The notes under the pieces were generated by a model. The model ran no database searches. It saw nothing but the letters and a program-made list of their open reading frames with translations, and was not told where the DNA came from. Shown piece by piece: positions 40,173-49,618 of a stretch of DNA of 52,069 bases; within the stretch, counting starts at the first letter, position 1; every line of letters starts with the position of its first letter. Both the position numbers and the translations under genes were made by a program. The stretch covers positions 1 to 52,069 of the forward strand of contig VGOZ01000012.1 in NCBI GenBank assembly GCA_016875715.1, given 5' to 3'. This stretch comes from Chloroflexota bacterium. Lineage in GTDB: Bacteria > Chloroflexota > UBA6077 > FW602-bin22.

Positions 40173-42037
40173 GCTGTGAGATTGATAGAGGTGAGGCGAA
40201 CGACGGTACCCTCCAGAATCGGCGCGTGTTCTGGACCGATCGGCTCGACCGCGCGCAGCGTGTCCGGCTCGTAGATGAGGAGATCGACGTTCAGAGTTGC
40301 TGGTGCATCGGCCGGCACCAGCAGCGCGTAGCGGTCGGCGAATGGCTGCTCCGTCATCGCGGGAAACGGACGGCTATCGCTGCCAGGCTTACGGTCGATC
40401 TGAGCGACCCTTCGTCCCGCCGGGTCGACCAGGCGTAGAGAGACCTTCCAGTCACCCGGCGCTGAGCCAGCGATGCTGCGCCATCGGATCTCCACGCCCG
40501 CCAGACGCCCACGCGTCGAGGAGTCGCTGGCGAGCGTCACGTCGATCAGTTCGACGCCCGGCCATCGCACGCCAACTGCCTGCCGTGTGGCGCCAACAGA
40601 TCCCGGGAGGAGGAACATCTGCATCCGCTGGCCCCGAAACCAGCGCGTCTCGGCCGGGTATCCGACCGCGCTCAGCCGCGTGGACGCCATAGCATCCGGC
40701 GCCGTCTCCCAGAACGGGAGATGTACGATAGTTCGAGGCCGCGCCCGAAGCGCGCCGTCGATAGCGCTGGCAACTTCTGCCGTTTCGGTCGCGATGGCCG
40801 TCTCGTGCGCGGTCTGACGATAGTAACCGTAGGCATCGGCCACACCCTGGCCCGTGATCAGCACGAGGCCGCCGGGCTCGACGCGCTCGGCGATCGCCCC
40901 GGCGATTCCCCTCCAGTCGGGCCGACCTTCGATGGTCCGGGATATCGCATCTGGCACGGAACTGGCCATGAGGACGGCGACCGCGCACGATGCGACCAGG
41001 GCGATTCGGCTCGGGACGATCCCAACGCCATAGGCGGCCAGTCCCAGATAGAGGGGAGCCGCCACGATGAGGTAACGCTCCTCGAACATCGGTCGAACGG
41101 CGAACAGCGCGAGCGCGGCCACTACGGGAACCGCCGCGGCCAACGGGAGCAGGACGGAGTCTGGTGCTGAACGAGCGTACTGAACCGCACGGATGGTGCC
41201 CAGAACGCCGAGGATCGCCAGAAGAACCTCGACTCCTGGGAGCCATCCCACTCCGCCAGCGGTCGCGAACGTCGTGATGGTACGGGCGAGGATGACATCT
41301 GCCGCCAAACGCTCCGGGAAATACCCCTGATACGCCAACAGCGCTGGCGACGCGTACGCCAGCCACGGGACGAACAGGGCCAGGACGAGCAGCGGCGCTG
41401 CGATGGAGGCGCGCCCGTGCAGCGTGCCCTGGCGCAGGCTGACGATGGCCGCGTGCGCCAGATGGGATGCGAGAGTGAGCGCTGCGTTCAGGTGCGTATG
41501 CAGTCCGCCGCTCATCAAGACTGCGTAGCGCATCCACCCGGATCTCTGGCCGGCGCGTTTCGCGGCTACCAGCGCCGCGGTCGCAAGCGTGGCAAGCGCG
41601 GCGACCATCGCGTAGTTGCGGGCGTTCTGTGACTGCAGAATTGCGTACGGATTCACCGCCAGGAACAGCGCGGCGACCAGACCGGCGCGTGTGCCGCCGA
41701 TCTCTCGTACCAGGCGCCAGACCGCAACGATCGTCAGGCAGCCGAACAGGACGGACGGGAATCTCAACGCATACTCGGTCCAACCGGCGACCTGCTCCCA
41801 CGCCCAGATTCCGAGGTAGTAGAGCAGCGGGTGCGGCTCGAACACGCGCGCCTGCTCGATGATCCACTGCGCACCTTCCTGGGCGTTCCGATGCATGAAC
41901 CACTCGTCACCGGTCAGGGTCGCCAGTCCGAGCCGGCGAAGCCGTAGTGCCGCGGCTCCGACGGTGATCGCGACGAGCACGGCAATTTCGCCGGACGTGG
42001 CTGGGGCGGCTGGCGTGCCGATGCCTCGCGGTCGCAC
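40169..42037 (-). CDS. GT39-like polytopic glycosyltransferase with C-terminal beta-rich module
   Basis: 622 aa; LATLTGDEWFMHRNAQEGAQWIIEQARVFEPHPLLYYLGIWAW, TMs, DWKVSLRLVDPAGRRVAQIDRKPG. Confidence 0.85.
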   Translation of the reverse strand: MRPRGIGTPAAPATSGEIAVLVAITVGAAALRLRRLGLATLTGDEWFMHRNAQEGAQWIIEQARVFEPHPLLYYLGIWAWEQVAGWTEYALRFPSVLFGCLTIVAVWRLVREIGGTRAGLVAALFLAVNPYAILQSQNARNYAMVAALATLATAALVAAKRAGQRSGWMRYAVLMSGGLHTHLNAALTLASHLAHAAIVSLRQGTLHGRASIAAPLLVLALFVPWLAYASPALLAYQGYFPERLAADVILARTITTFATAGGVGWLPGVEVLLAILGVLGTIRAVQYARSAPDSVLLPLAAAVPVVAALALFAVRPMFEERYLIVAAPLYLGLAAYGVGIVPSRIALVASCAVAVLMASSVPDAISRTIEGRPDWRGIAGAIAERVEPGGLVLITGQGVADAYGYYRQTAHETAIATETAEVASAIDGALRARPRTIVHLPFWETAPDAMASTRLSAVGYPAETRWFRGQRMQMFLLPGSVGATRQAVGVRWPGVELIDVTLASDSSTRGRLAGVEIRWRSIAGSAPGDWKVSLRLVDPAGRRVAQIDRKPGSDSRPFPAMTEQPFADRYALLVPADAPATLNVDLLIYEPDTLRAVEPIGPEHAPILEGTVVRLTSINLTA

Positions 42038-42053
42038 GCCGGCCTCTGCCGTT

Positions 42054-42635
42054 TCAGGCGGCTGGTGTCATCGTCGGCCGCGGCGTCGCAGTTCTCACCG
42101 CGGTCGCCGTCGGTCGCGGCACCGGCGGATCGTGTCGCCACTGCATCAGGTCGTTCAGCGCGAAGGCCGCCACCACATGGATCGTGTCTCCACCGTACGG
42201 TCGGACATACACGGAGCCGCCGTCGCTCGATCGGTCCCCGATCTCCAGTTTCGTGACAACGCCATCGTTCATGCCGAGTTCGAGCACGCCAACAGGTGGC
42301 GACAGCCCGAACTGACTCGGGTCACCGGCCGTCAGCGTGCGGGTCGAAGTCAACCGTGAGACCCTGGCGACGCTATCGTCGATGCGCCTCCTGTCACCGA
42401 AGCCTGACACGGCGTCGCGCAACTCCCAGCCACCCTCGACGCGCTCGGCCGTGTAGGCAGCGCCGCCTGTCCGATAGGTGACGCGCATGACCCGGTCGGT
42501 GGGGACGTTGAGGACCAGTGTGGTCGGACTCGGCGTGGGCAGTGGGGCCGGTCCGGTCAGGTCGAAGGCCCAGATCGCCCCGCCGACGAGCAGGCAGCCG
42601 ACGAGCAGGAAGGAAGTCAGTCGGTAGCGCGCCAC
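42054..42635 (-). CDS. DUF4340-like protein
   Basis: 193 aa; N-terminal TM, YTAERVEGGWELRDAVSGFGDRRRIDDSVARVSRLTSTRTL...FGLSPP; adjacent to GldG-like gene as in known ABC/GldG/DUF4340 clusters. Confidence 0.75.
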   Translation of the reverse strand: MARYRLTSFLLVGCLLVGGAIWAFDLTGPAPLPTPSPTTLVLNVPTDRVMRVTYRTGGAAYTAERVEGGWELRDAVSGFGDRRRIDDSVARVSRLTSTRTLTAGDPSQFGLSPPVGVLELGMNDGVVTKLEIGDRSSDGGSVYVRPYGGDTIHVVAAFALNDLMQWRHDPPVPRPTATAVRTATPRPTMTPAA

Positions 42636-44222
42636 TCAGCGACGGGTCCACCACACGATTCCGCCGATGAGGAGGAGCCCGGCGGGAAGGAACAGGGTGC
42701 TTATGAAGAGCAGGGTATTCTGCTGTGGTCCAGAGAGGATCAGACTTCTGTCCGTCACAGGCCGGGCACGTACGCTGATCAGCGACTCCTCCTCCGCAAG
42801 CCAGTTGACGGAGTTGACCGCCAGATCGCGATTACCGGAAATGAGCATGAACGATAGGAACGCGTTGGTCGCGAACGACCCGTTGCCAATCGCGACGATG
42901 CGCGTCGATCGATCCTGGGGGTGGCCGTCGCCCTGCGGTGGCCGCGAGCGCATCGACGTTACGGCGAGAGAGATCGGCCCATTGGTGTCCACTCCCGCAT
43001 CAAAACGCATTGTCGCTGGGTTCACAGGGCGGTCCGACTCGAGCCAGCTTCGGTCGGGGCTCGTCTGCGCGATCGTCTGCACCACGAGCGCCGGATCACG
43101 CTCGGCCCTGGGCGCCACGAGCAGTGATCCCGGAAAGACCGTGATGTATCGACCCGTCTGATCGATGCCGACGGTGCGCATGATCGGGTTCGGAGAGTAC
43201 CGAATCACAGCGGGGGAGAACGGGTCTCCCTGGAGGTTGAGTTCGAGATCCACAACAACGCCATCATCGACCTGGATCCCCCAGGTGCCGAGCAAGCCGA
43301 GCAGCTCGGGCGAGTTGCCCGGGGATCGCGGTTCGAGCATGACCAGCAGCTTGCCGTCCGCCACCAGGTACCGTGAGAGCGCCGCAATCTCCTGGGGCAG
43401 CAGCGGTTGGCGTGGCCGCGCCAGAACGACCACGGACGTATCCGCAGGCACGTCCGCCGCAGTGAGCAAGGAGAGCGCGCGAATCGAGTAGTTCTCGAGT
43501 TCGATCTGACGCTTCAGTTCGCTCGCGCCACCCTGGTCAAAACTATCGATATCGAGCTCGCCGTGTCCGGTCACCCAGATGATCCTCTTCGGTGTACCGC
43601 GCTGCAACTTGACGAGCGCGCTGGTCAGATCCGCCTCGTTCGCTCCGGTCATGTTCTGGCGTCGGCCCTCGGACTCGAGAATGGTGGTTCCGAAGGTCTC
43701 CACGCGGTACTCACGCGCCAGCCCGGGCATCTGGATCGGGTCGATGATCTGATAGGTGATCTGGGTCGTATGCCGCTGATACTCCTTGAGGAGATCCTCC
43801 AGTTCCTCGAGGCCTCCCTGACCGGGCTGATAGAAGGCCAGAACGCGTACGGGGCTATTGATGGTCTGTAACACGTTAATGGTCTGCGGACTGATGGAGA
43901 ACGCCTTGGTCTCGGTCAGATCCCAACGGTGCGAGAACCGGTTCGTGAGGATGTTCAGACCGATGACCAGGCCGAGGAAGGCGAGCGTCATCACGATCGT
44001 GTTCGTGCCGTGTTGGGCCTCACGGGAGACGATGGCCCGCCGGAGGTTGTCGGGACGATCGAGAAGGCCGTACGCGATCAATGCCAGGCCAGCGGCCGCT
44101 GGCGCGAGCACCCGCACATCGAGTGGATCGCCAAAGACGATGAGGACGCTCAACGCAGCTACTCCGAGCAGGACGCCGAGCCCCAGCGCGAGTGAAGGCA
44201 GGTAAGTGCGGAGCCTGCTCAT
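42636..44222 (-). CDS. GldG-like ABC-transporter auxiliary protein
   Basis: 528 aa; NRFSHRWDLTETKAFSISPQTINVLQTINSPVRVLAFYQPG...WVTGHGELDIDSFDQGGASELKRQIELENYSIRAL; C-terminal TM. Confidence 0.85.
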   Translation of the reverse strand: MSRLRTYLPSLALGLGVLLGVAALSVLIVFGDPLDVRVLAPAAAGLALIAYGLLDRPDNLRRAIVSREAQHGTNTIVMTLAFLGLVIGLNILTNRFSHRWDLTETKAFSISPQTINVLQTINSPVRVLAFYQPGQGGLEELEDLLKEYQRHTTQITYQIIDPIQMPGLAREYRVETFGTTILESEGRRQNMTGANEADLTSALVKLQRGTPKRIIWVTGHGELDIDSFDQGGASELKRQIELENYSIRALSLLTAADVPADTSVVVLARPRQPLLPQEIAALSRYLVADGKLLVMLEPRSPGNSPELLGLLGTWGIQVDDGVVVDLELNLQGDPFSPAVIRYSPNPIMRTVGIDQTGRYITVFPGSLLVAPRAERDPALVVQTIAQTSPDRSWLESDRPVNPATMRFDAGVDTNGPISLAVTSMRSRPPQGDGHPQDRSTRIVAIGNGSFATNAFLSFMLISGNRDLAVNSVNWLAEEESLISVRARPVTDRSLILSGPQQNTLLFISTLFLPAGLLLIGGIVWWTRR

Positions 44223-44226
44223 CTCA

Positions 44227-44940
44227 TTACGACCATCGTCGCGATTCGACCTTGCGCCATGTCAGGAAGAGCGCCGCTGCCGTCATAGAGAGGAAGTAGA
44301 CGATGTCCTTGGTGTCGATCACACCGCGCGTGAGATCGTTGAAGTGTGGGTAGAGAGACACATAGCGAAGTACATCTGAAGATGTTCCGCCGAGGACACC
44401 CGAGAGGGCGTCAACCAGGTAAAGGAGCAGCAGGATTGCCCACGAGATCGCCGCCGCCACGATCTGGTTCTGGGTGAGCGACGACGCGAAGAGGCCGATC
44501 GCGGTCAGCGTCGCGCAGAACAGCAGCGCGCCGAGATAGGTTCCGACGATGCCGCCCACATCCGGGTTTCCGTACACGAGCAACAGGAAGGGGAAGTAGA
44601 GCGTAACCCCGAGGACGACGGCGAAGAAACCAAGCCCGGCCAGGAACTTGCCGAGCACGATCTCGAAGTCGCGGATCGGCGCGGTCAGAAGCAGTTCCAT
44701 CGTCCCGTTGCGAGCCTCTTCGGCTAAGAGACGCATCGTGATGATTGGCGCGAACAGCAACAGGATCGTGAAGAGCGCACCGAAGAGCGGTCTCACCGTC
44801 GCTTGACGCGACGAGATGACGCTGTTGGCGAAGAGAAAGCCCGCGATCAGGATGAACGCCGCGATGAGGATGTATGCGACCGGACTTCGGAACTGCGCCG
44901 CGAGTTCGCGACGCGCGATCACGAGGATGGGCGTTCTCAT
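44227..44940 (-). CDS. ABC-2 type transporter permease
   Basis: 237 aa; IARRELAAQFRSPVAYILIAAFI...MRLLAEEARNGTMELLLTAPIRDFEIVLGKFLAGLGF. Confidence 0.9.
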   Translation of the reverse strand: MRTPILVIARRELAAQFRSPVAYILIAAFILIAGFLFANSVISSRQATVRPLFGALFTILLLFAPIITMRLLAEEARNGTMELLLTAPIRDFEIVLGKFLAGLGFFAVVLGVTLYFPFLLLVYGNPDVGGIVGTYLGALLFCATLTAIGLFASSLTQNQIVAAAISWAILLLLYLVDALSGVLGGTSSDVLRYVSLYPHFNDLTRGVIDTKDIVYFLSMTAAALFLTWRKVESRRWS

Positions 44941-45920
44941 GTCGCAACCTCATCGGTGGGAATCTGGCCCTCGCCCGCCGCGCCCGTTGGTTCGGTGGTT
45001 GTAACGGCCAGGAACACGTCCTCGAGCGATGCGCTGCTCGCCTCGAGGGCGAAGAGATCCCACCCTCCAGCGATCAAGCGGCGAACGACCTCCGGCCGAA
45101 CGTCGCGATCCGACGCAGTCTGCACTCGGACGGTCAAGACCGATGCGGCCCGGGTCTCGACCCGTGCGTCCGCGACCCCGGCAACACAGAGGATCGACGC
45201 AACCAGACCCTGCTCCGGTTCGCCCACCCGAACGCGGAACTGCTGGCCACCGGCAATGTGTCGAGCGAGAGATTCGGGGTCGTCGACCGCCACGACCCTA
45301 CCGCGGTTGATGATCACCACTCGCTCGCACGTCGCGCTCACTTCGGGCAGGATGTGCGTGCTCAGGATCACCGTGTGTTCCCCGGCAAGCGACCGAATGA
45401 GGTTTCGGGTTTCAATGATCTGACGCGGATCCAATCCAACCGTGGGCTCGTCCAGGATCAGGATCGGCGGATTGGCGACGAGAGCCTGTGCGAGTCCCAC
45501 ACGCTGGCGGTAGCCTTTGGACAGTCTTCCGATGATCCAGTCGGCTCGATCGTCGACTCGTGCCTTCTCGATTGCGTCATCCACCCGCGACGAACGGAAC
45601 TTCGCCGCCACACCCTTGATGTCCGCCACGAATCCGATGTAGTCGCGGACCGTCATCTCGTGGTACAGCGGGACGTTTTCCGGCAGATAGCCGATCTGGC
45701 GGCGCGCATCCAGTGAGTGCTCGAAGACATCGAAGCCGTTGATACGAGCCGTGCCTGACGATGCGGGCATGTATCCCGAGAGGATCCGCATCGTTGTGGA
45801 CTTCCCCGCGCCATTCGGGCCGAGGAACCCCAGAATCTCGCCTCTGGCGACCTGGAAGGTCACGCCATCGATGGCCGTCTTCTCGCCGTAGCGCTTTGTG
45901 AGACTGTCAACCTCGATCAT
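44937..45920 (-). CDS. ABC transporter ATP-binding protein
   Basis: 327 aa; Walker A GPNGAGKST, signature LSKGYRQRVGLAQAL, Walker B ILILDEPTVGLDP. Confidence 0.97.
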   Translation of the reverse strand: MIEVDSLTKRYGEKTAIDGVTFQVARGEILGFLGPNGAGKSTTMRILSGYMPASSGTARINGFDVFEHSLDARRQIGYLPENVPLYHEMTVRDYIGFVADIKGVAAKFRSSRVDDAIEKARVDDRADWIIGRLSKGYRQRVGLAQALVANPPILILDEPTVGLDPRQIIETRNLIRSLAGEHTVILSTHILPEVSATCERVVIINRGRVVAVDDPESLARHIAGGQQFRVRVGEPEQGLVASILCVAGVADARVETRAASVLTVRVQTASDRDVRPEVVRRLIAGGWDLFALEASSASLEDVFLAVTTTEPTGAAGEGQIPTDEVAT

Positions 45921-45932
45921 GCGCCATCGCCC

Positions 45933-45962
45933 AAGTTAGCACGGGCGTTTCGAGGGGTGCAA
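45933..45962 (-). promoter_or_regulatory. Candidate promoter of ABC/GT operon
   Basis: Minus strand TTGCAC (45957-45962), 18 nt, TAACTT (45933-45938); 12 nt from the ATG at 45920. Confidence 0.45.
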
Positions 45963-45973
45963 CCGCGCCTCCA

Positions 45974-45979
45974 TATAAT
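45974..45979 (+). promoter_or_regulatory. -10 element (TATAAT) adjacent to start of membrane protein gene
   Basis: TATAAT-CGG-GTG; alternative TTG start 9 nt after the hexamer. Confidence 0.5.
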
Positions 45980-45982
45980 CGG

Positions 45983-46732
45983 GTGGGCTTGGAGTTCTAC
46001 GCGTCACTGCCGGTCACCTTCGCGATCCTGCTGCTCGAGTTGATCGCTGGCACTGGTCTGGCGATGCTGTTCGTCGAGTACCGCCTCGAGGTCGGCCGTG
46101 GATTCCTTCAGTTCATGGCCGCGAGTGCTTCGGCAGTGCTCTTCATCGTGGTTTCGGTAACTGAAGGTGAGATCCGCCCTCTCGCGATCGCCGCGACGAT
46201 CGCGGCGCTCGTGGTGCTGTTGGCTGCCGTGCGCGATGCTCCGGTTCTTCGGCGCGCGGCAACCGCTCTCTACTCGCTCCTCGCGGGAGGTGCCGCGCTG
46301 GGAGGCCTCGCCGCGCTGACCGGCGCGGTGACCCCTGTCGGTGTCGTCAGCATGTTCGGCGCCTCGGTGTCACTGGGCGCGTCGATGACGGGGATGCTGC
46401 TGGGGCACTGGTACCTTGTCTCCCCGATGCTCTCCAGCGATCCCCTCCTGCGACTGACGGGCATGCTGATAGGGGGTCTCACGCTCCAGATTGCCCTGAT
46501 CGGCTGGTTCGGCGCCGCAGGCCCCGCGCCCGAATCCCTCCCACTTGTCCTCTGGATGCGCGTCGCCTTCGGGCTCGTGCTGCCGGGCGCGATGGTTGGC
46601 TTCGTCTGGTATGCCTGTCGCACGCGGGCGATGCGCACTGCCACCGGCATCCTCTATCTTGCCGCGGGCTCGATTCTTATGGGCGACGTCACGGCCAAGG
46701 CGTACCTTGTGCTGACGAAGGTGCCAATTTGA
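45983..46732 (+). CDS. Polytopic membrane protein of unknown function
   Basis: 249 aa with about 8 hydrophobic segments; start codon uncertain (GTG 45983 or TTG 45989). Confidence 0.75.
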   Translation: MGLEFYASLPVTFAILLLELIAGTGLAMLFVEYRLEVGRGFLQFMAASASAVLFIVVSVTEGEIRPLAIAATIAALVVLLAAVRDAPVLRRAATALYSLLAGGAALGGLAALTGAVTPVGVVSMFGASVSLGASMTGMLLGHWYLVSPMLSSDPLLRLTGMLIGGLTLQIALIGWFGAAGPAPESLPLVLWMRVAFGLVLPGAMVGFVWYACRTRAMRTATGILYLAAGSILMGDVTAKAYLVLTKVPI

Positions 46733-47448
46733 GAGCGGATGGTCGTGCGCTTGCAGAGATGCGCGCGGTTCGCATCACGCCGGGATTCCTGCGTCATGCC
46801 GAGGGGTCGGCTCTCATCGAACTGGGGCAGACGCGCGTCCTGTGTGCCGCGAGTATTGAGGAACGGGTGCCGCCCTTCCTCGCGGGCAAGGGTCGCGGCT
46901 GGGTGACCGCAGAGTACGCGATGCTCCCACGCGCGACACACACCCGCACCCAGCGAGAGTCCACCGCCGGTCGTGTCAGTGGTCGGACACAGGAGATCCA
47001 GCGCCTGATCGGCCGTTCGCTGCGTGCCGCAGTCGATCTGGGCGCAATCGGCGAACGCACGATCACAGTCGATTGCGACGTCATCGAGGCGGATGGGGGA
47101 ACACGAACTGCCGCGATCACGGGCGGCTGGGTCGCGCTCGCCCTTGCCGTGGAATCCCTCGTCCAGCGCGGCCTGCTCGCCGCCCGACCAGCCCTCCTGC
47201 CGGTCGCGGCAACGAGCGTCGGTGTCGTCGATGGACAGAATCTGCTGGACTTGATGTACAGCGAGGACTCCCGCGCCGATGCGGACATCAACGTGGTGAT
47301 GACCGGGGCGGGCGGCTTCGTCGAGATCCAGGGGACAGCCGAAGGCCAGGCTTTCGATCGAGCATCCTTCGACGCGCTTCTCGACCTCGCCGGGGGCGGG
47401 ATACGCACCCTTTTCGAGCGCCAGTCCCGGGCTATCGGGGGCGGCTGA
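46729..47448 (+). CDS. rph: Ribonuclease PH
   Basis: [87 protein letters not shown] start overlapping the upstream stop. Confidence 0.97.
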   Translation: MRADGRALAEMRAVRITPGFLRHAEGSALIELGQTRVLCAASIEERVPPFLAGKGRGWVTAEYAMLPRATHTRTQRESTAGRVSGRTQEIQRLIGRSLRAAVDLGAIGERTITVDCDVIEADGGTRTAAITGGWVALALAVESLVQRGLLAARPALLPVAATSVGVVDGQNLLDLMYSEDSRADADINVVMTGAGGFVEIQGTAEGQAFDRASFDALLDLAGGGIRTLFERQSRAIGGG

Positions 47449-47478
47449 TCTCCTCCGCCCCCGCCGGGCACGCCTGGG

Positions 47479-47781
47479 TCAGGTCAGGCCAGGAATCTTG
47501 ATGCCGCCCGTGATCGCGCCCATGCGGCGCGACGCGAGATCTTGAGCTCTGGCCAGGGCATCGTTTGCCGCGACGAGGACCATGTCCTGCAGGGTCTCGA
47601 CGTCCTCCGGGTCAACCGCCGCGGGATCGATCGTGACCTCGAGCACGCGCAGATGGCCCGATACCGTCACGGCCACCGCTCCACCACCCGCGGTTCCCTG
47701 GACGGCCTCGTTAGCCAGGTCCTCCTGCGCCTTGAGAAGACGCTGCTGCATCTGCTGGATCATCCGCATGTTCGGTTGCAT
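47479..47781 (-). CDS. ybaB: YbaB/EbfC nucleoid-associated protein
   Basis: MRMIQQMQQRLLKAQEDLANEAVQGTAGGGAVAVTVSGHLRVLEVTIDP. Confidence 0.9.
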   Translation of the reverse strand: MQPNMRMIQQMQQRLLKAQEDLANEAVQGTAGGGAVAVTVSGHLRVLEVTIDPAAVDPEDVETLQDMVLVAANDALARAQDLASRRMGAITGGIKIPGLT

Positions 47782-49618
47782 CGCGCGACTCCTTGTTCAG
47801 GCGCTCCGGGTGCGATTGTATGGAGTCGCCCGTCGCCGTCTCGATCCGGGCGATCCAGCCGCGCTCGACGGCGCGTCGTATGGGCGGGCTATCGGTCGGC
47901 AGAAAGTCATCTCCCTCCCGTTCCCACCGCTCCGCCACCGAACAACTGAAAGCGGGCATCTCGCCGAACAGGCGGTGCCACTCCGTCGAGATGACACGCT
48001 GGTTCCGTTTGAACTGCTCCTGGTGACCGGCGGAACGTGCCAGGACGCGGATGGTGGGACCTCCCCGCCCCGCGGCATAGGTGTCAATCCGGACATCGGC
48101 CAGAAAGCTCGCCAGTCGCTGATCCCGATCCGCCAGCCCGGCGCGGAGGGCTCGCCAGCGCGCCAGAGCATCCTCCGGGGCGCCTGTCTCTGGAGTCGTG
48201 CGCCGTGCCTCCGTTTCATCCTTCGTGGCGGTGGGCGATGTCTCGAGTGTCGCGGCCTGAGATCCGTCGACCGGCGATAGTGCTGGACGAAGATCGGGCT
48301 CGTCGTTCGCTCGAACGGTGGGTGACGCGAGCGGTGGCCGACCGAGACGCTGGCGAACCGACGGTTCCGGCCCCGCAGGCGCCGCGATACCAGCCCGCGT
48401 GGACGGCGCTCTATCGGCAAGGCGCCCGGGGCCGCGTGGGTCGGGTCGCGCGAGCGTAGTGACACGGGGGGCTCCGGAGTCTGCTGCCGGATCGAGTACT
48501 CGTGGAGACGCGCCTCCCGCCGACTCCGGACGATCGGACCACAGCACGCTTTCGATGAACGCCAACTCGAGAGGCAGTTGATAGTGGAGCGAACCCCGCC
48601 AGTTCGCATCGGCGATGCCGAACTGCTTGACGGCGAAGATCACGTGCGAGGCTGGTGTCAGAGGCGCCAACTCGCGGATCTCCGCGCGCGACTCCGCCGA
48701 CCACTCGCCAAGGTCATTCTCCGACGCACCCATTTGGACGAACAGGATCGCGCGAAGGTACGCGCTGACCTCGCGGCAAAGCTGGCGCGGATCTGCGCCA
48801 GCCTCGATCGCTCGGTGGATGGCCGCCACGCCCTCGGCGCTCTCCCGTCGCACGATGTGGCCGACAAGGCGGGCGATCGAGGCGGCTCCCGCCGTTCCGA
48901 GCGCGTCCTCGACCTCCGAAAGTGTCAGTCGCGATGACCCGAGGGACAGAACCTGATCGAGGATGCTCTGCGCATCGCGCAGACTGCCATCCGCGGCCCG
49001 CGCGATCGCCTCGATTGTGCCGGGCTCGAAGTCCGTTCCCTCTGCGTGGCAGATCTCGCGCAGCCGCTCCACGATCCCCCGATGGGCAAGCCGCCGAAAG
49101 TCGAAGCGCTGACAGCGAGACACGATTGTCGCGGGGATGCGGTCCGGATCGCTCGTGACCAGGATGAACACGACGTGCGGCGGCGGTTCCTCCAGGGTCT
49201 TGAGCAGAGCGTCGAAGGCCGCGGCGCTCATGCGGTGTGCCTCGTCGAGGATGTAGACCTTACGTCGGGCGCGATCCGGGTGGGCGAGGATGTTCTGGCG
49301 CAGGTCGCGCACATTCTCGATGAGCCCGTTCGACGCGGCGTCCATCTCGATCACGTCGTAACTTGCGCCCGACGCGATCGATCTACACATCTCGCAGCGG
49401 TCGCACGGTTCGCCATCCTCGCGCGCTTCACAGTTGATCGCCTTCGCCAGCACGCGGGCGGTCGTCGTCTTCGCCACGCCACGCGGCCCGCAGAAGAGAA
49501 ACCCGTGGGCGACACGATCGTGAATCACCGCGCTCTTCAGCGTCCGTGTGATGTGATCCTGCCCGATGATCTGCTCGAAACGCTGTGGCCTCCAGCGCCG
49601 GTACAGTGCAAGCGTCAC
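47711..49618 (-). CDS. dnaX: DNA polymerase III subunits gamma/tau
   Basis: (V)TLALYRRWRPQRFEQIIGQDHITRTLKSAV, GPRGVAKTTTARVLAKAINC, zinc module CEAREDGEPCDRCEMC, EAHRMSAAAFDALLKTLEEPP; GTG start at 49618, not 50038. Confidence 0.96.
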   Translation of the reverse strand: MTLALYRRWRPQRFEQIIGQDHITRTLKSAVIHDRVAHGFLFCGPRGVAKTTTARVLAKAINCEAREDGEPCDRCEMCRSIASGASYDVIEMDAASNGLIENVRDLRQNILAHPDRARRKVYILDEAHRMSAAAFDALLKTLEEPPPHVVFILVTSDPDRIPATIVSRCQRFDFRRLAHRGIVERLREICHAEGTDFEPGTIEAIARAADGSLRDAQSILDQVLSLGSSRLTLSEVEDALGTAGAASIARLVGHIVRRESAEGVAAIHRAIEAGADPRQLCREVSAYLRAILFVQMGASENDLGEWSAESRAEIRELAPLTPASHVIFAVKQFGIADANWRGSLHYQLPLELAFIESVLWSDRPESAGGASPRVLDPAADSGAPRVTTLARPDPRGPGRLADRAPSTRAGIAAPAGPEPSVRQRLGRPPLASPTVRANDEPDLRPALSPVDGSQAATLETSPTATKDETEARRTTPETGAPEDALARWRALRAGLADRDQRLASFLADVRIDTYAAGRGGPTIRVLARSAGHQEQFKRNQRVISTEWHRLFGEMPAFSCSVAERWEREGDDFLPTDSPPIRRAVERGWIARIETATGDSIQSHPERLNKESRDATEHADDPADAAASSQGAGGPG

